Positions 47,203 through 55,012 of a stretch of DNA of 64,000 nt are shown here, piece by piece. The notes under the pieces were generated by a model. That model had not been told where the DNA came from. It did not search any database and was given only the letters and a program-made list of their open reading frames with translations. Source of the DNA: Hyphomonas sp. (GTDB taxonomy: Bacteria > Pseudomonadota > Alphaproteobacteria > Caulobacterales > Hyphomonadaceae). Within the stretch, counting starts at the first letter, position 1. The number at the start of each line of letters is the position of its first letter. The stretch covers positions 1 through 64,000 of the forward strand of contig NZ_JALHLS010000009.1 of the NCBI RefSeq assembly GCF_022844445.1, read 5' to 3'. The position numbers and the translations under genes were made by a program.

Positions 47203-48480
47203 ATGGGTTACCGGCGCGAGTCTGAGCCGTCACCTTTTCGCACGGGAGTCGTCCATGCGGGCATGAGCCTCGCTGTGTTCGGCGGTCTGGCCGCGTCGCT
47301 CGGTCTGGGCATCCATGTGACCGCCGATCCCGCCGCTGCCAGTCCCAGCCAGACGCTCGCGCTGTTCGATACCGTAGACTATGCCGATGCCGGCACGACG
47401 CCCAGCGCCCACCTCAATGATCCGGACGAACACCCGGGCGGCGATATGCTGCAGAGCGCGGCGGCGCTTGATGAAGCCACCGCGATGGAACTTGCCGATG
47501 CTGGCCTCGGCCCGAACGCCGCACGTGTCCCGGTGACCGGCGGGCAAGGTGGACCTTCAGTGTCCAGCGACGCCATCCGGATCAATGGCAGGATCGTGCG
47601 CGCAGGCGAATCACTCAGCCAGGTGCGGGGCGTGCCGCAATCGGACGCCGGCACCGTGCGGATCGCTTCGGCGACGACCATGGCCCCGGCCGGCAAAACC
47701 AAGAGCAAGGCGCCTTCGGACGTTTATGCGCGCAAGTTCTCGAATCCCGAAGGCCTGCCGATGGTCGGCCTCGTGATCGGCGGCCTCGGCATGAATGCCA
47801 CCCAGACCCAGCTCGCCATCGACGACCTGCCGGCGAACGTGACCCTGTCCTTTGCGCTGGATTCCAAGAAACTTGACTACTGGATAAAGACAGCGCGCGC
47901 CGACGGGCATGAAGTGCTGATCGAAGTGCCGATGGAGGCGTACGAGTACGGGCGCATGAAGATGCACCCTGATACGCTGACCGCCGGCGCCGAGGCCAAG
48001 GCAAACCTTGCCCGGCTTGAAACGATCCTGGCGCGCACCAGCGGCTACTTCGGCATCGTAAACTATCAGGGCGCCAAGTTTGCCGCTGACAAGGCGTCGG
48101 CCAGCCCCGTCCTCACGCGCCTCAGCGAGAAGGGCCTCGCCTTTATCGACGATGGCAGCTTCGAACGCTCGACCCTGCCTGGCCTCGCGCGCGAAACAGG
48201 CCTGCGCTATGCCCGCGCCACCGGGCCGATCGACAACCGCCAGACACCGGCCGACATCAGCGCCGAACTGATGGACCTGGAAGCTGTGGCGCTCGAGAAA
48301 GGTGCCGCTTTCGGGGCAGGCTACGCGTTCCCCGTGACCGTCGAGGCTGCGAAGGTCTGGATATCCCAACTGGAGGAGAAGGGGCTCGTGCTGGCGCCTG
48401 TCTCGGCCATCTCGAATTCCCGCCCCATTGAGGTGCGCACTGGCAGCCTTGATATGTCTGGGCTAAATACAGGCGGGTGA
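47203..48480 (+). CDS. Divergent polysaccharide deacetylase, YibQ family
   Basis: 425 aa. A short N-terminal region, one membrane/signal helix (about 20-40), a low-complexity linker (about 45-170), then a NodB-like barrel (about 180-400) with VGLVIGGLGMN, LPANVTLSFAL, HEVLIEVPMEAYEY and GIVNYQGAKF. In this family the usual deacetylase metal site is only partly kept; here D in the first motif is Gly (VIGGLG), so catalysis is doubtful. It follows ctpA as in many alphaproteobacteria. Confidence 0.88.
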   Translation: MGYRRESEPSPFRTGVVHAGMSLAVFGGLAASLGLGIHVTADPAAASPSQTLALFDTVDYADAGTTPSAHLNDPDEHPGGDMLQSAAALDEATAMELADAGLGPNAARVPVTGGQGGPSVSSDAIRINGRIVRAGESLSQVRGVPQSDAGTVRIASATTMAPAGKTKSKAPSDVYARKFSNPEGLPMVGLVIGGLGMNATQTQLAIDDLPANVTLSFALDSKKLDYWIKTARADGHEVLIEVPMEAYEYGRMKMHPDTLTAGAEAKANLARLETILARTSGYFGIVNYQGAKFAADKASASPVLTRLSEKGLAFIDDGSFERSTLPGLARETGLRYARATGPIDNRQTPADISAELMDLEAVALEKGAAFGAGYAFPVTVEAAKVWISQLEEKGLVLAPVSAISNSRPIEVRTGSLDMSGLNTGG

Positions 48481-48992
48481 CCCAACCCAAGTTTGACTCA
48501 AGCCTTTACCGCCCGAATGTCGGCCTCGCCCTGTTTTCCAAGGCGGGCTACGTCTTCGTTGGCCGCCGTGTGAATGGCCGCGGTCCGTTCCAGTGGCAGA
48601 TGCCGCAGGGCGGGATCGACGAAGGCGAAAGCGCCGTGACGGGGGCCTTGCGCGAACTCGAGGAAGAAATCGGCGTGCCGTCCAAGCTGGTCGAGGTGCT
48701 CGAGGAGACGCCGGACTGGCTGCACTACGAGTTTCCGCCGGACCTCAAGAAGCGCCTGCCTGGGCCCTATCACGGGCAGAAGCAGAAATGGTTCGCCTTG
48801 CGGTTCAAGGGCTCGGACAGCGATGTGCGTCTCGATCGACATACGCCGGAGTTTGACGCCTGGCGCTGGGCGCCGCTTGAAGAGACGCCGGACCTGATCG
48901 TGCCGTTCAAGCGACCGGTTTATCTGGAAGTGTCCGAGCGGTTCCGCCGCTGGACCGAGCCGGTCCTGCCGGGCCGCGTGCCACAAGGCTAA
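48477..48992 (+). CDS. rppH: RNA pyrophosphohydrolase
   Basis: A 171-aa Nudix enzyme that removes pyrophosphate from mRNA 5' ends to trigger decay. Nudix box GGIDEGESAVTGALRELEEEIG, YRPNVGLALF near the N-terminus, WQMPQGG and QKQKWFALRF are all typical. GTG start overlapping the YibQ stop (GTGA), so the two are translationally coupled. Confidence 0.95.
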   Translation: MTQPKFDSSLYRPNVGLALFSKAGYVFVGRRVNGRGPFQWQMPQGGIDEGESAVTGALRELEEEIGVPSKLVEVLEETPDWLHYEFPPDLKKRLPGPYHGQKQKWFALRFKGSDSDVRLDRHTPEFDAWRWAPLEETPDLIVPFKRPVYLEVSERFRRWTEPVLPGRVPQG

Positions 48993-49007
48993 AGGGGGTA
49001 GGGGAAT

Positions 49008-49766
49008 ATGCCGACATTGTTGATGATCCACGGCGTGGGCTGTGACGCGAGCGCGTGGGACGTGATGAAGCCGGCTTTTGAGGCGGGCGGATGGACCTGC
49101 GAGGCGATCACGCTGTTTCCAGACCGGCGCGTGCGGGAAAACCCTCCGGCAAGCCTGTCGGAACTTGGCCTTGCCGATTACATCGAGGCGTCCGCAGCCG
49201 AGGCGCGGCGGCTGGCCGCGCGCGACGGGGTAAAACCTGCCGTGATCGGACATTCGATGGGCGGCCTGATTTCGCAGGTTCTGGCCGAGCGGGGTGAGGT
49301 CTCCAAGGCCGTGTTCCTGACGCCGGCGCAGACCAAGGATTGCGCGGCTGTTGGCCTGCCGGTGGTGTGGACCTTCCTCAACGTGTTGCTGCAGCAGGAC
49401 CGGAAGAAATCCTACAAGGTCTGGAGGACCGGCTTCTGCTGGGGCGTGCTAAACCGCGTGCCGAAGGCGCGCCATGAGGCGATCTATGCCGGAGCGCTCT
49501 ACGATTCCGGAAAGGTCTACGGGGATATCAGCGACGGAATCACCGTGGACGAGACGAGGGTGAAGATCCCCACGCTGACGGTTTCCGCCGGGCAGGACCG
49601 GGCTACCCTGCCGCAGGGTGTGCGCAAGGTCGGCGCGAAGTATGCCCGCAGCCCGGTGGCCGGCGATTTCCTCGAATATCCCGGTCATGCGCACTGGATT
49701 GTCGATGAGCCGGGTACGGACAAAGTTTCTGCCGATATCCTGAGCTGGCTGAACCGTGCCGCCTGA
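49008..49766 (+). CDS. Alpha/beta-hydrolase
   Basis: 252 aa, soluble. Oxyanion region MIHGVGCDASAW, nucleophile elbow GHSMGG (Ser about residue 82), late Asp in SAGQDRATLP and His in GHAHWIVDEPG complete the triad. The substrate is unknown. 16 nt after rppH, with GGGGGTAGGGG as SD. Confidence 0.92.
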   Translation: MPTLLMIHGVGCDASAWDVMKPAFEAGGWTCEAITLFPDRRVRENPPASLSELGLADYIEASAAEARRLAARDGVKPAVIGHSMGGLISQVLAERGEVSKAVFLTPAQTKDCAAVGLPVVWTFLNVLLQQDRKKSYKVWRTGFCWGVLNRVPKARHEAIYAGALYDSGKVYGDISDGITVDETRVKIPTLTVSAGQDRATLPQGVRKVGAKYARSPVAGDFLEYPGHAHWIVDEPGTDKVSADILSWLNRAA

Positions 49767-49772
49767 ACAAAA

Positions 49773-49799
49773 AAGGCGCCTGCGGGCAGCAGGCGCCTT
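49773..49799. terminator. Bidirectional terminator
   Basis: An 11-bp stem AAGGCGCCTGC / GCAGGCGCCTT with a GGGCA loop between convergent genes. The minus strand continues TTTTTTGTT, giving a strong terminator for the small secreted protein gene. Confidence 0.85.
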
Positions 49800-49825
49800 C
49801 CTGAAGTCAGCAGCCTTCTGGCCGT

Positions 49826-50146
49826 CTACTCGGTCTTGGCGGTAACCGTTGCGGTACCCGCAGAACCTTGCGACGTCGTGTAGGGCGTCACATGTCCGAT
49901 GTCGGTGCCCCAGGTTTCGAAGGTGGCGCAATTGTCGGCGCCATTGACGCTGGAACAGATGGTCTTGCCGGCTTCGTCCATCGTGTAGGGGACAGCGGCG
50001 CCGCCGTTGAAGCTGACCGTGCCATCATCGGCAAAGACGGCTACGAGCTTGTCGCCTTCGGCAGGGGCGAACTCGACAGTGGTGGTCGCGGCCATGGCCG
50101 GCAGGGCGGCAAGGGCGAGGGCGGCGAGGATCAGGCTGGATTTCAT
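49826..50146 (-). CDS. Small secreted protein, unknown function
   Basis: 106 aa. A clear signal peptide (1-20, ending AMAA) is followed by a beta-rich mature domain containing FADDGTVSFNGG and two cysteines (ICSSVNGADNC), probably disulfide-bonded. A C-terminal Thr-rich tail ends TVTAKTE. The family is not recognised. Short SD GGGAGATGC before the ATG. Confidence 0.7.
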   Translation of the reverse strand: MKSSLILAALALAALPAMAATTTVEFAPAEGDKLVAVFADDGTVSFNGGAAVPYTMDEAGKTICSSVNGADNCATFETWGTDIGHVTPYTTSQGSAGTATVTAKTE

Positions 50147-50246
50147 GGTGTTGCATCTCCCGGTTGGTGGTTCTTGTTGTCAGAGAACTCTACGCCGGAG
50201 AATTGATAGCGAAGCGGCAGGCCGGTTCAACTCTCTGCATACAGCA

Positions 50247-50278
50247 AAACGCCCCGCACGTTTCCGGACGGGGCGTTT
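50247..50278 (-). terminator. Terminator of folE
   Basis: Arms AAACGCCCCG and CGGGGCGTTT around a 12-nt loop; on the minus strand the stem ends in TTTT. Confidence 0.7.
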
Positions 50279-50301
50279 GAAAGGTTCAGCCTTGTTTGCG
50301 A

Positions 50302-50928
50302 TCAGGCCTGTTGTTCACACATCCGCAGGAAGCGGTTGCGCAGGTCGGCGTCGGATTTGAACACGCCGGTGAACTGCGTGGTGATCGTGGTCACGTGCTT
50401 GTGGTGCACGCCGCGGGTCGACATGCACTGGTGCTCGGCTTCAATGAAGACGGCCGTGCCCATCGGCGCGAGGCTTTCGGTGATCGCGTCGCAAATCTGT
50501 GCCGTCATGGTTTCCTGCGTCTGCAGGCGCCTGGCGAAGATTTCCACCACACGGGCAAGTTTCGAAATCCCGACGACAGCCTGCGACGGCTTGTAGGCGA
50601 CGAAGGCCTTGCCAAGGAACGGCGCCATATGGTGCTCGCAATGGCTCTCGACTTCGATGTTCCGGAGGATAACGATATCATCATACCCCTGCACGTCCTC
50701 GAAGGTGCGGCTGAGGTATTTCACGGGATCTTCCCCGTAACCCTCGAACCATTCCTTGTAGGCATTGACGACGCGCTTCGGCGTGTCGATGAGCCCTTCG
50801 CGGGCAGGATCGTCACCGGCCCAGGCGATGAGCGTGCGAACGGCTTCTTCAGCCTCCTGCTGGGTGGGGCGGCGCACGGGTTCCGCGCGCAAGGGGTCGT
50901 TCTTGGGTGTCACGGCATCCATGGCCAC
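50302..50928 (-). CDS. folE: GTP cyclohydrolase I
   Basis: First step of tetrahydrofolate/pterin synthesis. The 208-aa protein has the zinc/active-site stretch ESHCEHHMAPF, GISKLARVVEIFARRLQTQE and the late Cys in HQCMSTRGV. GTG at 50928 with AGAAGGA 6 nt upstream is a better start than the ATG two codons later (12-nt spacing) or the longer frame from 50967. Confidence 0.95.
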   Translation of the reverse strand: MAMDAVTPKNDPLRAEPVRRPTQQEAEEAVRTLIAWAGDDPAREGLIDTPKRVVNAYKEWFEGYGEDPVKYLSRTFEDVQGYDDIVILRNIEVESHCEHHMAPFLGKAFVAYKPSQAVVGISKLARVVEIFARRLQTQETMTAQICDAITESLAPMGTAVFIEAEHQCMSTRGVHHKHVTTITTQFTGVFKSDADLRNRFLRMCEQQA

Positions 50929-51269
50929 TTGTATTCCTTCTGAGGGACGGGGGTCGAGCCGGGGCACGGTGGCACGGACTTAACGCCCGCCCGGAGTTGC
51001 TACCCTCAGGGCGATGGCAGGCAACATAGGGCGCCGACCGGTCCGTTTCCAGAGCTTTCTGCGCGGAAGGTCATTACCGGATCCGCGCGAAATCAGCACA
51101 ATCTTGGCTTTCGCCGCGTCAAGTGTTAATGGACCGGCCATGACCCTGTCCATGTTTACCGTTTCGTACCGCTGCACCTGTTGTTGCTGAGGCGACAACA
51201 CGCCATTAGGGCTGGCCTGAACAGAGCCCTGCCAATACCTGCGAACCGACGGACGGATACGAGACCGGG
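50929..51269. other. Divergent intergenic region between folE and cysS
   Basis: 341 nt. It should hold promoters for both genes. A short leftward open frame runs through it but has no SD, signal peptide or recognisable motif, and I do not call it. No T-box or riboswitch fold is evident. Confidence 0.55.
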
Positions 51270-52655
51270 ATGACCCTGAAACTTCACGACACCATGGCGC
51301 GCGAAAAGCGCGGCTTCCAGCCGCAGGATCCAAAGCGGATCACGATCTACGTTTGCGGCCCGACGGTCTACAACTATGCCCATATCGGCAATGCCCGCCC
51401 GCCTATCGTGTTCGATGTGCTGCGCCGGTTGCTGATGAAGACCTATGGCGACAATGCCATCGTCTTTGCCCGCAACATTACCGACATCGAGGACAAGATC
51501 ATCAAGGCCTCGCTGGATACCGGCGAGCCGATCTCTTCGATCACGAAGAAGTATGCCGACATTTACAATGCAGACATGGTTGCCCTGAACGTCCTGCCGC
51601 CGACGGTTGAGCCGTGGGCGACCGGGCATGTGCCGGAGATGATCGAGATCATCACCAAGCTGGTGCGCAAGGATTATGCCTATGTCGGCAAGGACGGCGT
51701 ATGGTTTTCGGTGGCGGCAATGTCCGACTACGGAAAACTTTCCGGCCGCAAGCCCGGCGACAATGAAGCCGGAGCCCGCGTCGAGCCCGGCGAGGACAAA
51801 CGCGCGCCGGAAGACTTCGCGCTCTGGAAGTTTGCCAAGCCGGGCGAGCCGGAAGATGCGGTCTGGGATTCGCCCTGGGGCCGGGGACGACCGGGCTGGC
51901 ATATCGAGTGCTCGGCGATGGCGGCGAAACATCTCGGCCGGACGCTGGACATCCATGCCGGCGGCGTGGACCTTCAGTTCCCGCATCATGAAAACGAGAT
52001 CGCGCAATCCGAATGCGCGCACGGCGAGCTCATGGCGCGCTACTGGCTGCATAACGGGTTCCTCGACATGGGCGGGGAGAAGATGTCGAAGTCGCTCGGA
52101 AATGTCGTGCTGGTTCATGACCTTCTGGAAGAGTGGAACGGCGAAGTGATCCGCTTCGCCATGCTGAGCGGGCATTACCGCGCGCCGCTCGACTGGACGC
52201 CGGAGCTGCTGAAGCAGGCGAAGACGACGCTGGACCGGATCTATGGCGCGCTGCGCCGCGTCTGGGACGCCGAAGGCGGCAAGGCAGCCTATCGCGGCGT
52301 GCGCGATGCGCTTGAGGATGATCTCAACACGCCGGAAGCACTGGCAGAGCTGTCGGGCATTGCGTCGGCCGCCAACTCGGCAGCGGACCAGAACGATACT
52401 GCCATGATGGCGGCGACACGCGCCGATCTGCTCGCGGCGGGCGAACTGCTCGGCCTGCTGACGAAGACGCCGAAGGAGTGGGAGCAGGGCGGCGACGCGG
52501 GCGAAGCGGCGCGGATCGACGGCCTCGTCGCGGCCCGCATCGCAGCGCGCGCGGCCAAGGACTGGGCCGAGGCCGACCGCATCCGCAAGGCGCTGGCCGA
52601 GGAAGGCGTCGAGATCATGGACGGCGCGGGAGGCAGCACATGGCGACGCGTGTGA
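51270..52655 (+). CDS. cysS: Cysteinyl-tRNA synthetase
   Basis: A 461-aa class I synthetase. YVCGPTVYNYAHIGNAR contains the zinc Cys and HIGH-type motif; WHIECSAM and HAGGVDLQFPHHENE contribute zinc and active-site residues; EKMSKSLGN is the KMSKS loop. Start MTLKLHDTM. Its end overlaps the next gene by 16 nt. Confidence 0.97.
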   Translation: MTLKLHDTMAREKRGFQPQDPKRITIYVCGPTVYNYAHIGNARPPIVFDVLRRLLMKTYGDNAIVFARNITDIEDKIIKASLDTGEPISSITKKYADIYNADMVALNVLPPTVEPWATGHVPEMIEIITKLVRKDYAYVGKDGVWFSVAAMSDYGKLSGRKPGDNEAGARVEPGEDKRAPEDFALWKFAKPGEPEDAVWDSPWGRGRPGWHIECSAMAAKHLGRTLDIHAGGVDLQFPHHENEIAQSECAHGELMARYWLHNGFLDMGGEKMSKSLGNVVLVHDLLEEWNGEVIRFAMLSGHYRAPLDWTPELLKQAKTTLDRIYGALRRVWDAEGGKAAYRGVRDALEDDLNTPEALAELSGIASAANSAADQNDTAMMAATRADLLAAGELLGLLTKTPKEWEQGGDAGEAARIDGLVAARIAARAAKDWAEADRIRKALAEEGVEIMDGAGGSTWRRV

Positions 52656-53191
52656 AGCGGCGCACCGTCATTGGCCTGCTCGCTGTTGCCCTTGTGGCGG
52701 CTTGTGCCGGGACACCGGTGGCAGAGCCTGCTCCCGAAGCGCCATATGCCCGCCTATTCCTGGTCCGCCATGGCGAGAAGGAAGCGGGTGCAGATCCGGC
52801 CCTGTCCCTGGCCGGTGCGCAGCGTGCGCAGGCCTTGGCTGCGCGGCTCGGCGGGGAAGGGGTAACGCAAATCTGGTCAACCCAGACTAACCGGACCAGG
52901 CAGACGGCTGCGCCGCTGGCGGCGGCGCTTGGTCTCGAGGTACTGATCTATGATGCGTCGGCACTGGCGGCCTTTGCCAGCGCGCTTGGTGACACGCCGG
53001 GCGTGAAGCTGGTGGTGGGCCATTCGAACACGACCGACGCGCTCGCGGCGCTGATCGGGGCCGACCCCGGCCCGGCCATCCATGAGGCGAGTGAGTTCGA
53101 CAGGATGTACGTGATCGACCTCAGCGAAGATGGCGTTACAGCTGACCGTATCGAGCGCTACGGCGCATCATCCAGGATCAATGCCGAATGA
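52640..53191 (+). CDS. Histidine-phosphatase (phosphoglycerate mutase-like) lipoprotein
   Basis: 183 aa. A basic N-terminus and lipobox LVAAC (Cys near residue 22) are followed by a histidine-phosphatase core: LVRHGEKE with the catalytic RHG, STQTNRTRQTA and the second His in VVGHSNTTDAL. It is probably periplasmic. The ATG at 52640, with GGGAGG upstream, lies inside the end of cysS, and its stop overlaps exoD (ATGA), so it is translationally linked to both. Confidence 0.88.
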   Translation: MATRVKRRTVIGLLAVALVAACAGTPVAEPAPEAPYARLFLVRHGEKEAGADPALSLAGAQRAQALAARLGGEGVTQIWSTQTNRTRQTAAPLAAALGLEVLIYDASALAAFASALGDTPGVKLVVGHSNTTDALAALIGADPGPAIHEASEFDRMYVIDLSEDGVTADRIERYGASSRINAE

Positions 53192-53808
53192 ACAAGAAAG
53201 GCACCTCGACGCCGGTCACGAACCTTCGATCGCTGCTGCGGTCTCTGGTGCTCAACACCGAGGGCGACACTGTGACAGTCCGTGAGCTGATCAATGCCGT
53301 CGGCCGGCGGGCCTATGGACCCGTGCTCCTGCTGCTAGGCTTCATCGCGGTCAGCCCGTTGACGATCATTCCCGGCGCCAACTGGGTTATCTGCACCGTG
53401 GTGCTGATCTTCTCCCTGCAGATCGTGATCGGCCGCAAGACGCCCTGGCTGCCGAAAGGGGCGCTGGATTTCCGTTTCAAGCGCGAGCATCTGGTGCAGG
53501 GCGCGCAGGGCGCCGAGAAGTCGGCGCACATGGTGGACGCACTGGTGCGCCCGCGCCTCATGTTCCTGACCGAGGCGCCGTTCGTGCAGCTGGTCGGTGT
53601 CGTTTGCGTAGCGGCTGCGCTGATCACCTATCCGCTCGGACTGATCCCGCTTGGCCCGGTATTGCCGAGCCTTGCAGTCCTGCTGCTGGGGCTCGCCCTG
53701 ACGGCGCGCGACGGCGTCGTGGTGCTACTGGCCGTGGCGACCTTCTCGGGCTCGGTGCTGATCCTGCTGCGCGTCCTGCCGAAGCTCGCGCAGCTGTGGC
53801 CGTTCTGA
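53188..53808 (+). CDS. exoD: ExoD-family inner-membrane protein
   Basis: 206 aa with four or more helices. ExoD family hallmarks are VRELINAVGRRAYGPVLLLLGFIAVSPLTIIPG and RKTPWLP. In rhizobia ExoD affects exopolysaccharide production and alkaline tolerance. The start overlaps the previous stop by 4 nt. Confidence 0.9.
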   Translation: MNKKGTSTPVTNLRSLLRSLVLNTEGDTVTVRELINAVGRRAYGPVLLLLGFIAVSPLTIIPGANWVICTVVLIFSLQIVIGRKTPWLPKGALDFRFKREHLVQGAQGAEKSAHMVDALVRPRLMFLTEAPFVQLVGVVCVAAALITYPLGLIPLGPVLPSLAVLLLGLALTARDGVVVLLAVATFSGSVLILLRVLPKLAQLWPF

Positions 53809-53834
53809 AGCCGCTGACCTGTCAAAATGGTAAA

Positions 53835-53941
53835 TTGACCCTACGTCAGGCGACGGGCATCCCGGGGCATGGCTCCTGGGCCATTTCTACACCCCACTCT
53901 CTGAGCCGCCCCTGTTTAGAAGCATCGGCGGCTCCTTTTTT
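53835..53941 (+). ncRNA. Candidate small RNA with terminator between exoD and the IscU-like gene
   Basis: A non-coding stretch with TTGACC at 53835-53840 as a possible -35, a hairpin ATGGC-TCCTGG-GCCAT at 53869-53884 with a CU-rich loop, and a strong terminator ending at 53941. The -10 region is weak, so this may simply be the exoD 3' UTR. Confidence 0.3.
53903..53941 (+). terminator. Rho-independent terminator
   Basis: GAGCCGCC (53903-53910) pairs with GGCGGCTC (53927-53934), followed by C and six T. Confidence 0.88.
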
Positions 53942-53984
53942 GGCGCTCTTGCCGCCCGGCGCCGGGCGGGCCATCTAGGCGGCC

Positions 53985-54428
53985 ATGAGCGAGCTTTATC
54001 ACAACCGCATCCTCGAACTCGCCGCGGGGATTCCGCATCTCGGCCGGCTGGCGGATGCCGAGGGCTCGGCGCTGAAAGTGTCCCGCGTGTGCGGGTCCAC
54101 GGTGAATGTGGACGTGAAGCTCGATACGGCCGGAGAACGGGTTACGGCAATTGCGGTCGATCCGCAGGCCTGCGCGCTGGGGCAGGCGACGACATCGATC
54201 CTGGCCGAGCATGCTGTTGGCGCGACAGTGGCCGAGATCCGTGCGGCCTGCGACGGCCTGCGCGCCATGCTGAAAGACGGCGCAGCACCGCCCGATGGCC
54301 GGTTCTGGGAACTGCGCCATCTGGAGCCGGTGGCCGACTATCCGCCCCGCCACACATCCACGCTGCTGGCCTTCGACGCCGCCGTGGCGGCGATCGACGA
54401 GGCCCTGGCCGCAAGGGCGGCGGCCTGA
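53985..54428 (+). CDS. IscU/NifU-N-like Fe-S scaffold-related protein
   Basis: 147 aa. It opens LYHNRILELAAGIPHLGRL and has SRVCGSTVNVDV and DPQACALGQATTS, aligning with the first two Cys of the IscU fold. The third Cys of true scaffolds is not in its usual place (ELRHLEPVADYPPR), so it may be a diverged member. This alphaproteobacterial type is commonly found beside yidD or folE. It is 1 nt upstream of yidD. Confidence 0.85.
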   Translation: MSELYHNRILELAAGIPHLGRLADAEGSALKVSRVCGSTVNVDVKLDTAGERVTAIAVDPQACALGQATTSILAEHAVGATVAEIRAACDGLRAMLKDGAAPPDGRFWELRHLEPVADYPPRHTSTLLAFDAAVAAIDEALAARAAA

Positions 54429-54429
54429 G

Positions 54430-54750
54430 ATGGGCCTGCGTCGCCGCACCGCCTATGTGCTGCTCGCCGTCTACAAGCATGGGCCGAGCCAGCTGTTCCA
54501 GCTGGCGGGCGCACGGTGCCAGCATACGCCGACCTGCAGCGAATACGGGGCGGAATGCGTCGCCCTGCATGGCTGGTGGCCGGGCGGATGGATGACACTG
54601 GCGCGCTTCATCCGGTGCCGTCCGGGTGGCAGTCACGGCTACGACCCTGCCCCGGAAACGAAACCCGCCGTTCCGTTCTGGCAGCCTTGGCGCTATGGCG
54701 ACTGGGCGTCTGGACCGAGGGGGCTGGTTGAAACCGGACCTGAAGCGTGA
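54430..54750 (+). CDS. yidD: Membrane protein insertion efficiency factor YidD
   Basis: 106 aa. The family core QHTPTCSEYGAECVALHG, GGWMTLARFIRCRPGGSHGYDP is intact, with an amphipathic N-terminal helix. It assists YidC-dependent insertion. It starts 1 nt after the IscU-like gene. The C-terminal tail is longer than usual. Confidence 0.94.
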   Translation: MGLRRRTAYVLLAVYKHGPSQLFQLAGARCQHTPTCSEYGAECVALHGWWPGGWMTLARFIRCRPGGSHGYDPAPETKPAVPFWQPWRYGDWASGPRGLVETGPEA

Positions 54751-55012
54751 CATAGCGGCGCCCATGAACGCGAACCTGTTTCTCACCGGCCTGACCGCGC
54801 GAACTCGCCAGGGTGCCTGAAGCGCCCTCGGCCCGCACACCCGTGCACGCCCCTTCATGCACCCGCAGAAATCCAGACCAGCCCCGGCGGATGCCCTGAA
54901 AACAGGGTGGGAATCCCGGTAAAGCCGCGTTAAGCGTGGCCGCGCCAGATGCCTTTGCCGGATCACCCGAATTCGCCGCCCGTGCGCGGCCAGTCAAAGA
55001 AACGAAGACCCC

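Noticed and set aside
50980-51333. Leftward frame between folE and cysS
   Set aside because: It overlaps the start of cysS and lacks an SD or any motif.
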